Positions 25,161-34,324 are shown, numbered from the stretch's first letter. The stretch: 51,003 nt of DNA from an uncultured Christensenella sp. (GCA_910584975.1 CAJUEA010000006.1:1-51003); one strand, 5' to 3'. A program made the numbers and translations. The notes: a model not told the origin generated them from the sequence alone.

Positions 25161-26000
25161 TTATTTTTTTGAAGGCAAATTCACACCAATTCTTGTGCTT
25201 GGTGCAACACCATCCAAAATATCTTTAAGTTTATATTTGCTGCTTGCAATGATAACTTCTGTGCCATTCATAATTGGGTCTTTGATGTATTCAAGTTTTG
25301 CTTTTGCACCACCTGCGCCCTTTCTGCTTGCACCATAGCAAGCCTTTTGATATTCTTCAATATTTTCCACAACCTCATAGCAACTGCTGCCACTGATAAA
25401 CTCTACAAGAGAGTTTTTGTCGTTAACATCGTTGTAAATTCCATCCACACTTGTCAAAATAAGCAGTCTTTTTGCTTTTACAAGACAAGCAACTTGGCTT
25501 GCTGTTTCGTCATTATCTATACCGTGGAAATAGTTTTCACTGCTGCCAAGCTGAATCAATTCCATTTTGATAATTTCCTCTGTTGACAAAGGGTCATTAT
25601 AATTGATGATAGGAATTGCATTTTGTTTTGGACAACGCAACAAAAGATTTTTCAAATACTCTCTTTTTACATCATTATTAAAATGTTGATGCTCAACCAA
25701 AATTTGTCTTAGAGAATATCTGCTATCCATATATTGCCTATAATTGCTCATCAAAATTGATTGACCTTGTGCAGAATAATCTGTTTTAACCTCTGAGCTG
25801 TCTCCTTCAAGCTCATAGCCATTTCTTTTGATAAAATCCAATCTGCCAATTTCTGCAGCACCAGAAGTCACCCAAATATATCCTGGTTTTAGCTCTTTAG
25901 AAAGTCTTGCAATAACATTGTAGTTAATGTCATTATACTCCTTGTTTATCAAAGCCATTGAGCCAACTTTTCCAACCAATTCTATATCAAATTTTGCCAT
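25161..26000 (-). CDS. Amino-acid-kinase-family protein, glutamate-5-kinase-like
   Basis: 279 residues. The order of motifs follows ProB: VGKVGSMAL at the N-terminus, WVTSGAAEIG, the YSAQGQSILMSNYRQYM helix, RQILVEHQHFNNDVKREYLKNLL, IPIINYNDPLSTEEI, GIDNDETASQVA, LLILTSVDGIYNDV and RKGAGGAKAKLEYI. These form the ATP and acyl-acceptor sites of the carbamate/aspartate/glutamate kinase fold. Several positions are diverged, there is no PUA domain, and no proA lies nearby, so proline synthesis is only one option. Its ATG overlaps the upstream stop (TAATG) with GGAG inside that gene. It is last in a three-gene coupled operon. Confidence 0.8.
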   Translation of the reverse strand: MAKFDIELVGKVGSMALINKEYNDINYNVIARLSKELKPGYIWVTSGAAEIGRLDFIKRNGYELEGDSSEVKTDYSAQGQSILMSNYRQYMDSRYSLRQILVEHQHFNNDVKREYLKNLLLRCPKQNAIPIINYNDPLSTEEIIKMELIQLGSSENYFHGIDNDETASQVACLVKAKRLLILTSVDGIYNDVNDKNSLVEFISGSSCYEVVENIEEYQKACYGASRKGAGGAKAKLEYIKDPIMNGTEVIIASSKYKLKDILDGVAPSTRIGVNLPSKK

Positions 26001-26416
26001 TATAATTCTCCTAACTTTTTCAATATTTCATTTGTTATTCTTTTTTCAGATTTTTTTCCTCTATCAATCCATATATCAGCATAAACAGCATATTTTTCTT
26101 TGTTTTTATCTGCAATGCAAATTATGTAAGCAGTATCTTTCAACATTTTAAAAACTGATGATATTCTTGACAATTTTCCATCAAAGCCAATCACACTATC
26201 ACAAAAGTCTTGCATATGAGGCAGTGCTTTTTTTTGCATTTCGTTATATTGTCTTTTGCCTTGCGTCATGCAAACATCCTCACGATTTACGCAATTGATA
26301 TATTCACAATAGCCATCAAAATCCAAAAAATTTATTTCCAAACAAACTGCCAAATTCGCTCCAACAGCTTTGTTTATTCTCTCATCGTCGCCAATAATCA
26401 CAATATTAGTTTTCAT
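26000..26416 (-). CDS. Shikimate-kinase-like protein lacking a Walker A motif
   Basis: 138 residues. The fold outline of shikimate kinase can be followed: KTNIVIIG first strand, AVGANLAVCLEINFLDFDGYCEY (like GKLLAKEL..FIDTDEYIE), a central VIGFDGKL.R strand, AYIICIADKNKEKYAVYADIWIDRGKKSEKRITNEIL (like the RPLY..AD..VD segment). But the phosphate loop that should read GxxGxGKS/T is DDERINKAV, so ATP binding by the normal route is unlikely. It overlaps the MBL gene by ATGA and the ProB-like gene by TAATG. It may be a pseudoenzyme partner. The similarity is by eye and should be tested structurally. Confidence 0.6.
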   Translation of the reverse strand: MKTNIVIIGDDERINKAVGANLAVCLEINFLDFDGYCEYINCVNREDVCMTQGKRQYNEMQKKALPHMQDFCDSVIGFDGKLSRISSVFKMLKDTAYIICIADKNKEKYAVYADIWIDRGKKSEKRITNEILKKLGEL

Positions 26417-27585
26417 GCTGCCTTTTTTATGTCTGTATCAAATGACATTTTTCCTTGTTTGTTTACTCTAAAGATAATATCGCCATAATCTTTTGTCATA
26501 TAAACTTCAATGCCAAGCTGACCTTTGCCGTCATTATAAGTTGCAAGCCTGTCAAGACACTCCTTTCTTGGATGTCCATGTTCGCCTTGAGTACCAACAC
26601 TAATCACAGCATATTCAGGGTCAAGTCTTTGCAAAAACTCATTGCTTGCAGAAGATTCACTGCCGTGATGTCCAATTTTAAGCAAATCAATGTCAATGTT
26701 ATCTTTATAGCCATTCAAAAACAAACTTTCTCCGTTATTGCCACCTTTGCCTTCAGCATCTCCCGTAAACATAATGCGCCTTACATCTTCTTCTGAGTTG
26801 TAAGACAGCAACACCATAGGCGAAACTTTGTTTCTTTCTTTTGCATCAATATTTTTCTCGTCACCGACTTTATCTTTCAAATACCATTCTTCACTTACGC
26901 CAAAAATGTCAAATTTATATCCAACTCCGTCAATTTGCTTTTTGCCAAGGTTAAATTCAACAGACGCACCTTGTTTTTCCTCTTCTTTCACAGCCTTCAC
27001 AAAGTCATTATAAATGATTGTCTCTATTGTACCATACTGAGGATTGATATTTAAATCTCTCTCAAGTGTGCTATTGAATGCAGGACGATAAATCTGCTTT
27101 ACATCATACTTTTCTAGCACAGTAACCATAAATTCAACATGGTCTTTATCTGAGTGCGACAAAAACATATAATCAAAAGTTTTGATTTTTAACTCATCAA
27201 TGCTTTGTACAATCTTTGTTTCGCAATCATTTTGCGTGGTGCTTGCCTCGTTCCCCCCTGCATCCATAATTGCTTTTTTGCCATCAGGCAACTCGATAAT
27301 AATGCAATCGCCCTGACCAACATCAAGAAAATGAACTGCCAAATCGCCTTCTGGATTTCCATCCACACTCGGTGGCATAAATATTGCAATAAATTTGTTC
27401 CATTGTGCAGGGAACCCAAAACGGAAAATCAAAACTGCTGCAACCACAACCAAAACGACAACAGCTATTGCAATAAACAACTTTGAAGAAAACTTTATTG
27501 TTGCAGTATTTTTGCCGTTCGCTTTGACATTCACACCATTTTTGGTGGTTTTGATATAAATTTTCTTTTTATTTTTATCAGCCAT
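26413..27585 (-). CDS. Membrane-anchored ComEC/Rec2-like metallo-beta-lactamase-fold hydrolase
   Basis: 390 residues. A short Lys-rich cytosolic start, one membrane segment (about 35-56), then an extracytoplasmic MBL domain: LAVHFLDVGQGDCIIIELPDGKKAIMDAGG, the metal motif HSDKDH (144-149), MFTGDAEG, and IGHHGSESSASNEFLQRLDPEYAVISVG...HGHPRKECLDRL. This is the stand-alone version of the C-terminal domain of the DNA-uptake protein ComEC, whose domain degrades the non-transforming strand. Stand-alone copies are common in Firmicutes and their substrate is usually unknown. GAGGT precedes the ATG at 27585. First gene of the coupled trio. Confidence 0.9.
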   Translation of the reverse strand: MADKNKKKIYIKTTKNGVNVKANGKNTATIKFSSKLFIAIAVVVLVVVAAVLIFRFGFPAQWNKFIAIFMPPSVDGNPEGDLAVHFLDVGQGDCIIIELPDGKKAIMDAGGNEASTTQNDCETKIVQSIDELKIKTFDYMFLSHSDKDHVEFMVTVLEKYDVKQIYRPAFNSTLERDLNINPQYGTIETIIYNDFVKAVKEEEKQGASVEFNLGKKQIDGVGYKFDIFGVSEEWYLKDKVGDEKNIDAKERNKVSPMVLLSYNSEEDVRRIMFTGDAEGKGGNNGESLFLNGYKDNIDIDLLKIGHHGSESSASNEFLQRLDPEYAVISVGTQGEHGHPRKECLDRLATYNDGKGQLGIEVYMTKDYGDIIFRVNKQGKMSFDTDIKKAA

Positions 27586-27947
27586 TGTTACCTCAAAAAC
27601 TCAAATTACTACTATATTTTATCTAAAATTGCAAAAAATGTTACTTTAATTATTAAGCAAAATTTAATATGTCTTTTGCAAACTCAAAATGTTTTGTATC
27701 TCCAACATATATAATCAAATTAACTATAATCAAAACTTTTACATTTATAATATAACATAAAAAATTTTAAAAGTAAATTTATTTTTTAATAATTTACTTA
27801 CTTTTGCAAGTCAAACTTAGTTGCTCAAACTGCTATAATAAAAAAATATCAATTTGCAATGTAAAATTATACCAAAAGTGTTGAAAAATTATAATTTTTG
27901 TGTTATCATATATACATTAATATAAAAATATTGGAGGATTTTTTACT
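27586..27947. other. Divergent spacer between MBL operon and fba
   Basis: It contains the fba promoter (27881-27909). An AAGTAAAT/ATTTACTT inverted repeat (27771-27778 and 27792-27799) with a 13-base loop is a possible operator or weak hairpin. No coding sequence is seen. Confidence 0.5.
27881..27909 (+). promoter_or_regulatory. Sigma-A promoter of fba
   Basis: TTGAAA (27881-27886), 17-bp spacer ending TGT (extended -10), TATCAT (27904-27909). The ribosome site TTGGAGG follows about 20 bases after the expected start point. Confidence 0.75.
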
Positions 27948-28913
27948 ATGCCATTAATTACTAGTAAAGAAATGTTCAAAAAAGCATATGAAGGCAACTA
28001 TGCAATCGGTGCTTTTAATGTTAACAACATGGAAATTATTCAAGGTATCGTTGATGCCGCTAAAGAGGAGCAAGCTCCACTTATTCTTCAAGTTTCAGCA
28101 GGCGCTCGTAAATATGCTAACGCAACTTACCTTCGCAAAATGGTTGATGCTGCTGTAATCGACAGCAATTTGCCAATCTGCTTACACTTGGATCACGGCG
28201 ATACTTTTGAACTTTGCAAAGATTGTATCGACAACGGCTTTACATCTGTTATGATTGACGGTTCTCATCACTCTTTTAAAGAAAACATTGAGCTTTCTAA
28301 GAAAGTTGCTGACTACGCTCACGAAAGAGGCGTTGTTGTTGAGGCTGAACTTGGCAGACTTGCTGGTATTGAGGATGCTGTTAATGTAAGCGCAGAAGAT
28401 GCATCTTACACTCGTCCTGAAGAAGTTGAAGAGTTTGTTACAAAAACTGGCGTTGATAGCTTGGCAATCGCAATCGGTACAAGCCACGGCGCATACAAAT
28501 TCAAACCAGGTCAAAAGCCACAACTTAAGTTTGACATTTTGGAAGAAGTTGCAAAAAGACTTCCTAACTTCCCTATAGTTCTTCACGGTGCATCATCAGT
28601 TCCACAAGATTTTGTTAAGATTATCAACGAAAATGGTGGAAAAATGCCAGATGCTATTGGTATTCCAGAAGAAATGCTTCGTCAAGCTGCAACAATGGCA
28701 GTTTGCAAAATCAACATTGACTCTGACTTGAGACTTGCTTGCACTGCTGCAATTCGTAAGCACTTCAATGAGCACCCAGATCACTTTGACCCTCGTCAAT
28801 ATCTTGGTGATGCAAGAGCAAACATCAAAGCTATCGTTCGTCATAAGCTTGTTAATGTTTTGGGTTGCAATGGCAAAGCTGCAGAAATTATCGCTGCTGC
28901 TGAGAAAAACTAA
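27948..28913 (+). CDS. fba: Class II fructose-1,6-bisphosphate aldolase
   Basis: The 321-residue zinc enzyme splits fructose-1,6-bisphosphate into glyceraldehyde-3-phosphate and dihydroxyacetone phosphate. HLDHGD (80-85) provides the catalytic Asp82 and zinc-binding His83. EAELGR, GTSHGAYKF and LHGASSV carry further zinc and phosphate ligands. Codon use is clearly richer in G/C-ending codons than its neighbours, as expected of a very highly expressed gene. TTGGAGG lies ahead of the ATG. It is monocistronic, with its own promoter and strong terminator. It links the sugar-catabolic genes of this window to glycolysis. Confidence 0.97.
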   Translation: MPLITSKEMFKKAYEGNYAIGAFNVNNMEIIQGIVDAAKEEQAPLILQVSAGARKYANATYLRKMVDAAVIDSNLPICLHLDHGDTFELCKDCIDNGFTSVMIDGSHHSFKENIELSKKVADYAHERGVVVEAELGRLAGIEDAVNVSAEDASYTRPEEVEEFVTKTGVDSLAIAIGTSHGAYKFKPGQKPQLKFDILEEVAKRLPNFPIVLHGASSVPQDFVKIINENGGKMPDAIGIPEEMLRQAATMAVCKINIDSDLRLACTAAIRKHFNEHPDHFDPRQYLGDARANIKAIVRHKLVNVLGCNGKAAEIIAAAEKN

Positions 28914-28945
28914 TTAAAAAAATCTTTTAAAATGATATAAAACAA

Positions 28946-28979
28946 AATAAAAGTCGGATTTTTCCGACTTTTATTTGTT
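28946..28979 (+). terminator. fba terminator
   Basis: A perfect 13-bp stem (28946-28958 with 28963-28975) with core AGTCGGA/TCCGACT and a UUUU loop is followed by TTTG. The same core hairpin recurs after the esterase gene at 49254-49279. Confidence 0.9.
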
Positions 28980-29076
28980 TTTATTGAAAAACCGAAATTT
29001 GATTTTGTCAAAATTTACTATGTAAAAAGAAATTAGTTTTCACTTATTTAATTTTTCTATTTTTACAATTATGCAA

Positions 29077-29102
29077 AATGTCATTCCATTAAGAATGACA
29101 TT
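29077..29102 (-). terminator. Hairpin ending the metallophosphatase transcript
   Basis: AATGTCATTC and its perfect complement (29077-29086, 29093-29102) enclose a six-base loop 14 bp past the stop codon. The following T run is short, so termination strength is uncertain. GTCATTC also occurs in the repeat at 42765-42953. Confidence 0.55.
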
Positions 29103-29115
29103 GCTAAAATGATTT

Positions 29116-30426
29116 TTATTTTTCAAATGGCATATATTTATGTTCAGTTTTTGTGCCACCATCATTGTTTATTGTTATGATTGTGCCACCACTCACAGTA
29201 CCTGTACTATCCCAATAGCAACCATCGCCAGTTTTTAAGCCATAAGTCAATCTAATCCCCTTGTAAACAACTGAAGAATTGTTAACATGGTCGTGTCCGA
29301 CAATAACATCCTTTGTGCTGTCTAACTCAAGAATTTTTGCAAAAAATCCACTATTGTAATAAGGAGAACAAATATCCTCTCTGTTCAAGCCAAACATGCC
29401 TTCAACGGCTTCTCTGCCGTCAATGATATATTTACCTTTTTCGTCTTTAATTTTACCATTATGTACTTCCTCAAGTTTCTTTTCATAAATTGCATAACCA
29501 ATGTTGAACTCTGGCAATGGAATGTGGAAGTATGCAGAAGACGGAACAACAACATCCCCATTTGCTTTGGTCACACCTTTAACAACCCATTCATACCAAT
29601 CAATTTGATTTTGCTTTATGTAGTCATATTTAGTGCCAACTGCCTCATATTTATCTAGTTTTCCAGAAGGCTTAAAAGTATAATTCCCATTTGTGAACCA
29701 ACCTTCAAGTCCTTCAACAGCTGTGCCTTGTTCAACCTTATTGAAATCTTCAGGCTTTTGATTGCCATTGTTTGAGTGAGAGTCCATCATAAAAATTGTA
29801 TGAATTATTTTGTTATCACTATTTACAACATTGATAACATAGTTGCCAACGCCGTCAATATTGTTTGGTCCTTTTGCAAGATCCTTATTTCTTGTTTTGT
29901 TATCGCCATAATTAAAAATGCAATTTTCTGCCTTCAAAAACTCGTCCATAATCCAGTTTTTGTCAACTTCTGTTTCAGGCTCATGATTTCCAAAAACAGG
30001 CGCCCAAGGCACACCTAAAGCATCAATATTTTTAACAAATCTTTTTGTGGCATTTTTTGCATTGTTAAGCCAAAAGTTATCGCCAGTGAAAGTCAATAAA
30101 TCTGGTTTTTCTTGTTCCACCAATCTTTTAACCAATTCATAGTTCTTTTTGTTTTGAGAAAGTGTGTACATTTCTGACATTTGAAGGTCAGCAATATTCA
30201 AAACTTTCAAATCCTTATCATCATTTTTCTTAAGCACAAATCCATCTGTCGCCATATCAAAATCTTTTGCATTGTCATATGCATAATTGCTTGGAGCACC
30301 TTTTTTTGGTACAAGAATAATTCCACAAGGTATGCCAATAGCCAAACCAATTATCACCACAATTGCAATTGCTGCAATAATAACTTGCTTTTTATGACTT
30401 TTTACAAATTCCTTAACACTACTCAT
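29116..30426 (-). CDS. Membrane-anchored metallophosphoesterase
   Basis: 436 residues from MSSVKEFVKSHKK; this ATG has GGAG six bases upstream and the frame's earlier TTG overlaps it. One membrane segment (about 14-38) places the rest outside the cell. Calcineurin-type motifs: LNIADLQMSEM (Asp80), TFTGDNFW (115-118), GNHEPETE (146-153), and VGHDHVNN near the C-terminus for the last metal histidines. The family includes phosphodiesterases and purple-acid-phosphatase-like enzymes; the substrate is unknown. It is monocistronic with the promoter at 30454-30482. Asn/Lys-rich insertions lie between the metal motifs. Confidence 0.88.
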   Translation of the reverse strand: MSSVKEFVKSHKKQVIIAAIAIVVIIGLAIGIPCGIILVPKKGAPSNYAYDNAKDFDMATDGFVLKKNDDKDLKVLNIADLQMSEMYTLSQNKKNYELVKRLVEQEKPDLLTFTGDNFWLNNAKNATKRFVKNIDALGVPWAPVFGNHEPETEVDKNWIMDEFLKAENCIFNYGDNKTRNKDLAKGPNNIDGVGNYVINVVNSDNKIIHTIFMMDSHSNNGNQKPEDFNKVEQGTAVEGLEGWFTNGNYTFKPSGKLDKYEAVGTKYDYIKQNQIDWYEWVVKGVTKANGDVVVPSSAYFHIPLPEFNIGYAIYEKKLEEVHNGKIKDEKGKYIIDGREAVEGMFGLNREDICSPYYNSGFFAKILELDSTKDVIVGHDHVNNSSVVYKGIRLTYGLKTGDGCYWDSTGTVSGGTIITINNDGGTKTEHKYMPFEK

Positions 30427-30453
30427 ATTTTTCTCCAATAGCTTAACATAGTA

Positions 30454-30482
30454 ATTTTAGCACAAATTTACCCTTTTGTCAA
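30454..30482 (-). promoter_or_regulatory. Sigma-A promoter of the metallophosphoesterase gene
   Basis: TTGACA (30477-30482), 17-bp spacer, TAAAAT (30454-30459) on the minus strand, about 20 bases before the ribosome site. Confidence 0.8.
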
Positions 30483-30583
30483 ATGTCGAATTTTAGGTGT
30501 TTATTATGATATATATAAAAAGAAAATAGATTGAAAAAACATTCAAAAATCGATACTAAATGACTTTTGTTGATAAAACACAC

Positions 30584-30610
30584 AAAAAGCCACCATAAAA
30601 ACGGCAGCTT
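30584..30610 (-). terminator. murC terminator
   Basis: On the minus strand AAGCUGCCG pairs with UGGUGGCUU (nine pairs, three of them G-U), with a UUUUUA loop and UUUG after the stem. It lies 21 bp past the murC stop. Confidence 0.65.
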
Positions 30611-30630
30611 ATTTTTATATAAATTAAGGT

Positions 30631-31974
30631 TTAATAAATCAATTTTTCATTTACAAGTCCTGCACCAAGGCACAAAACTGTATCGGTCACTTTTGCATTT
30701 TTCAAAAGCCATTCCTTTGCTTTTTCATAGCCATCCACATAAACAAGTCGCTTGTTAGATTTACACATTTCAGAATATAATCGCATTGAATCATAACCGT
30801 CCTCAACCTTTTCTCTTGCGCTGTAAGTTGGCATTATTATTGTTATCCAATCCCCTTGCAATACTTTGCAAAAATCTTTAAACAAGGCTTTTGTTCTTGA
30901 ATATGTATGTGGTTCAAAAAGCACAATCAAATCTCCGTCATCAGGCAAATTGTAATAAGCTGACGATATTGCATATTCAATTTGCTTTGGATGATGTGCA
31001 TAATCTACAATCATCTTTGCACCACCTGTCATAATACCCAAACATTGAAATCTGTTTTTTAGCCCCGGAAAAGTTGCAAGTCCCATTTTTATTTTGTCTA
31101 TATCTATACCCACATAATCGCAAACAGCAATAGCTGCAATGGCACATTTAACATTGACCTCGTTAATGGTGTACAAAGTAAATTCCTCGTCAAAGCCATT
31201 TTTTTTGTGTGCATTAAATTTGATATAGTTGCTTAGCCTCACAATTTTGTCCGTCCAAAAATCTGACTCGTTTGTTCCGTATGACATAAGTTTAGCGTTG
31301 CCATTTTTAAGTCTCTCGCTGTCATTAAAATCCAATTCGCTATTATACACCACTGCTTTGGATTGTGCCATAAACATTGTAAAGGCAAGATATGTATCTT
31401 TTAGCGACTTATAACAATCGGGATGATCAAAATCGATATTAAGCACCACTCCAATATCAGGGTGCAGTTTCAAAAAGCTTTTTGAATACTCACAAGCCTC
31501 GGTAATAAAATACTCCTCACCTGTTCCAAAACAAATATCTCCACCGACAAGCTCACCACCAATATGAGAAGTAAAACTTTTTCCGGCGACCTTAAAAATC
31601 CAAGCAATCATTGCAGTGGTAGTTGTTTTGCCATGTGCACCACTGACAGCAATAATTTTGTCAAAATTTTTGGCAACTAATGCAAGATATTCTTTGCGTT
31701 CCATACACTTTTTTGCAGCAAGCAATTCAGGATGATTAGGTTTGATTGCACTTGAATAAACAACCAAATCTGCCTCCAGTGCAAAATCACGCTTTTCACC
31801 AATAACAATATCCACGCCCATTGCCCTAAGTTTGTCAATTGTGCCGGAATTTTTTGCATCAGAACCAGTGCATTGTATTCCAATTCCTAAAGTATAAGCA
31901 CAAAGCTTGCTCATACTCACGCCGCCGACACCAATAAAATGCACCTTTTTTAAACCATAGAAAAAATTATTCAT
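30631..31974 (-). CDS. murC: UDP-N-acetylmuramate--L-alanine ligase
   Basis: MurC adds L-alanine to UDP-MurNAc, the first amino acid of the peptidoglycan stem. 447 residues, normal length. Domain 1 starts KKVHFIGVGGVSMSKLC (UDP-sugar binding), the ATP loop is SGAHGKTTTT (111-120), the central domain includes FITEACEYSKSFLKLHPDIGVVLNIDFDHPD, and the C-terminal domain includes MIVDYAHHPKQIEYAI and FEPHTYSRTKALF. Cytosolic. It is monocistronic here, away from a dcw cluster, and divergent from spoVG. No clear Shine-Dalgarno is evident just before the ATG at 31974. Confidence 0.97.
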   Translation of the reverse strand: MNNFFYGLKKVHFIGVGGVSMSKLCAYTLGIGIQCTGSDAKNSGTIDKLRAMGVDIVIGEKRDFALEADLVVYSSAIKPNHPELLAAKKCMERKEYLALVAKNFDKIIAVSGAHGKTTTTAMIAWIFKVAGKSFTSHIGGELVGGDICFGTGEEYFITEACEYSKSFLKLHPDIGVVLNIDFDHPDCYKSLKDTYLAFTMFMAQSKAVVYNSELDFNDSERLKNGNAKLMSYGTNESDFWTDKIVRLSNYIKFNAHKKNGFDEEFTLYTINEVNVKCAIAAIAVCDYVGIDIDKIKMGLATFPGLKNRFQCLGIMTGGAKMIVDYAHHPKQIEYAISSAYYNLPDDGDLIVLFEPHTYSRTKALFKDFCKVLQGDWITIIMPTYSAREKVEDGYDSMRLYSEMCKSNKRLVYVDGYEKAKEWLLKNAKVTDTVLCLGAGLVNEKLIY

Positions 31975-32149
31975 AGAATATTATATGCTGAAAACACAAA
32001 AAATTCGACAAAATCATATTTTGTAGTTATAAAATATGAACCGATTTTTCATTTGTTTTTTCAAAATTTTATTCTATAACTATAAATTATAAAATTTATG
32101 TATCAAAATAAAAATTTTGTGTAAATTTAAAAATATTTTTTGTAAACTA

Positions 32150-32178
32150 TTGAAAAGTAAAAAATATTAGTGTATAAT
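32150..32178 (+). promoter_or_regulatory. Promoter of spoVG
   Basis: TTGAAA (32150-32155), 17-bp spacer, TATAAT (32173-32178). In Bacillus the gene uses sigma-H; here a vegetative sigma-A type site is the visible one. Confidence 0.8.
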
Positions 32179-32210
32179 ATATGTATAGCAATGTAAAAGG
32201 GGGATAAATA

Positions 32211-32477
32211 ATGCAACTTAGCGACATCAGAATAAGACTATGTAACAAAGACACCAAATTGAAAGCGATAGCTTCAATTATTATCGACAATGCATTTGCA
32301 GTACACGACATTAAAATTATTGAGAACAATAAAAATTATTTCGTAGCAATGCCTAGTCGTAAAACGCCTGAAGGCGATTACAAAGATATTGCTCATCCAA
32401 TCAATAGTGAAGCAAGAAATATGATATCTGAAGTAATACTTAAGGAATTCAAAAAAAAATTAGCAGAAGCTGAATAA
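32211..32477 (+). CDS. spoVG: SpoVG, RNA/DNA-binding global regulator
   Basis: 88 residues, typical of SpoVG: MQLSDIRIRL, KLKAIASIIIDNAFAVHDIKIIENNKNYFVAMPSRK, then YKDIAHPINSEARNMISEVILKEF. Known homologues bind nucleic acid and influence septation, capsule and virulence genes; sporulation is not needed for its presence. AAAGGGGG lies 8 bases ahead of the ATG. Note that this ribosome site is a G run of the kind that the C-rich linker of the small RNA at 23625-23727 could pair with. Monocistronic with its own terminator. Confidence 0.95.
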   Translation: MQLSDIRIRLCNKDTKLKAIASIIIDNAFAVHDIKIIENNKNYFVAMPSRKTPEGDYKDIAHPINSEARNMISEVILKEFKKKLAEAE

Positions 32478-32480
32478 TGA

Positions 32481-32509
32481 AAAATGCTAGGTTTTACCTA
32501 GCATTTTTT
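32481..32509 (+). terminator. spoVG terminator
   Basis: A 12-bp perfect stem (AAAATGCTAGGT and complement, 32481-32492 with 32496-32507), a UUU loop and trailing T residues, 3 bp after the stop codon. Confidence 0.9.
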
Positions 32510-32583
32510 CATTTCATAAAGTTAACTTGCAATTATTTTTTTAATTCATGCAATTATTATTAATTTATCTTTTTCACTTATGC

Positions 32584-34245
32584 TTATTTAACACTATTAT
32601 TATGCACATCCTCATTTTTATCACTACTTTCACTTTTTTCGCTTTCAGTTGTGTGAGTTTTTTCGTTTTTGTTTTCTTTTATGATGTCTTCTTCTGCTAA
32701 TTCAAAACAAGCTGTATTAGCTTTTTTATAATCATCATTTTCAACAACATTATTATCTTCAATGACTGGAGTTATTTTATTTTCAATCATAAACATTTTT
32801 TTGCTATCTTCATCAATTAAAAAAGTATTTTTGTCAATAGTTTTCATAACTTTCTTTTCGTTATAAAAGATTAAAATGACAGCTCCAAGCACGCAGAATG
32901 CAACTGCAACCAAGCCAACAATAGTCATTCCCAAAGTTGAGGCTGTAATATCATTGCTATTAGTATTTTGTGCTGTTCCAATGATAGCAAGTGAAGTAAA
33001 CAATAACATTGCAAGTGATTGCCCAAATTTCATTGCAAATGTTCTCGCTGCAAAAAACATTCCTTCCCTATTTTCACCAGATTCAATACCATCTGCTTCT
33101 GCAACATCTGCAACAATCGATTGTGGGATAATGCCAAGCAATGCCATAGGGAAAGCAGCAATCACACAAATTATTACACCAAAAACTATTCCTGGAATAA
33201 CACCTATACCAAGTAAACCCGGATTTTCTGAAGTCCCAAGCACCCCAATTAATGTTGCAATGACATAAGCAAGTGCCAATCCTAAAAACCCAGCAATTGT
33301 CAATTTCTTTTTGCCAAACTTTTTAACAAGCTTTGAAACTATTGGATAAAAAGCAGCAGAAAGTACTGTCATAACACCCAAAAATATCATTGTATATGAT
33401 TCGCTTATATTCATTGAGACTTTTACAAAGAAAGGTAACCCTGTTTGAAACAATGTCAAACCAACCCAGTACATTATATCTGACAATGCAAAAGTCCGAA
33501 AATTTTTATTTTTAAAAGTTGAGGCAAGTGATTTAAACATATTTGCTTGAGAAGGTGTTGCGTCAACAAAGTCTTTTTCCTTCAAAAGAAAAGTTGGGAT
33601 AAGCATACAAACTGCAGCAATCACTGCTAACACAATAAAGCAAATACGATAACTCCAAGCAAATCCTACACTACCTCGCATCAATCCAGCAAACACAAAA
33701 GGAGTATAAGCAAGCAGTGTACCAACAAAATAAGTTAGTGAAATTGCTGTGGAAATAAACATTCTATCCTCTTGTGTTTTTCCAAATTCTGAAATAAGTG
33801 CATTATAAGGTGTGCAATACATTGTCATGAACAAGTAAAAGAAAACGATAAAAATTGAAATCCAAGCCACATTCCAGCCACTTATTGCTTGAACAGGTGT
33901 GCAGAAAAGAAGAATTGTTACAAGTGCAAGTGGAATTGCTGAATATTGCATAAAAGGAATTCGTCTGCCTCTTTTATTTTTACTTCTGTCAGAAAGTGAG
34001 GCGATTAATGGGTCAGTCACTGCATCGAAAATACGGCTTAATGCAGTAATAAGTCCTAAAACAGTCAAAAATCCACCTATTACCAAACCAGGAGTGATAT
34101 AAAGCAGCGCTCCACCTTGCGAAATATCACTTTCGGTTGGCAAATAAAAAGTTACAAGCCAAGCACTTATTATTCCACTAAGAATAGACCAACCAAGTTG
34201 ACCAACTGCAAAAATACACATTTGCTTTTTAGATAAACGCTTCAT
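32584..34245 (-). CDS. GPH-family (glycoside-pentoside-hexuronide) cation symporter, MFS
   Basis: 553 residues with about 12 membrane segments. The GPH/MelB signature DAVTDPLIASLSDRSKNKRGRRIPFM follows the second helix, and AFPMALLGIIPQSIVADVAEADGI lies in the middle of the C-terminal half. Such carriers import glycosides with Na+ or H+. The last roughly 95 residues form a hydrophilic Glu/Lys/Asn-rich cytosolic tail that is longer than usual. The start is unusual: the strong AAGGAGGGGG sequence (minus strand of 34277-34286) lies about 31 bases upstream of the first good ATG. The gene follows tetR and is probably its regulatory target. Substrate unknown; the beta-galactosides or mannosides handled elsewhere in this window are possible. 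Confidence 0.88.
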   Translation of the reverse strand: MKRLSKKQMCIFAVGQLGWSILSGIISAWLVTFYLPTESDISQGGALLYITPGLVIGGFLTVLGLITALSRIFDAVTDPLIASLSDRSKNKRGRRIPFMQYSAIPLALVTILLFCTPVQAISGWNVAWISIFIVFFYLFMTMYCTPYNALISEFGKTQEDRMFISTAISLTYFVGTLLAYTPFVFAGLMRGSVGFAWSYRICFIVLAVIAAVCMLIPTFLLKEKDFVDATPSQANMFKSLASTFKNKNFRTFALSDIMYWVGLTLFQTGLPFFVKVSMNISESYTMIFLGVMTVLSAAFYPIVSKLVKKFGKKKLTIAGFLGLALAYVIATLIGVLGTSENPGLLGIGVIPGIVFGVIICVIAAFPMALLGIIPQSIVADVAEADGIESGENREGMFFAARTFAMKFGQSLAMLLFTSLAIIGTAQNTNSNDITASTLGMTIVGLVAVAFCVLGAVILIFYNEKKVMKTIDKNTFLIDEDSKKMFMIENKITPVIEDNNVVENDDYKKANTACFELAEEDIIKENKNEKTHTTESEKSESSDKNEDVHNNSVK

Positions 34246-34263
34246 ATTTTTTTGAGCTTTTCT

Positions 34264-34324
34264 GTCCGAGGAAATGCCCCCTCCTTATCATCATATTTTT
34301 TATAACTTAATATTTACATCGGAC
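34264..34324 (-). promoter_or_regulatory. Long-range inverted repeat around the symporter ribosome site
   Basis: GTCCGA (minus strand of 34319-34324) can pair with TCGGAC (minus strand of 34264-34269), enclosing the AAGGAGGGGG sequence of the symporter mRNA. A second local GAGG/CCTC pairing could cover the ribosome site directly. It may control translation or be chance. Confidence 0.3.
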
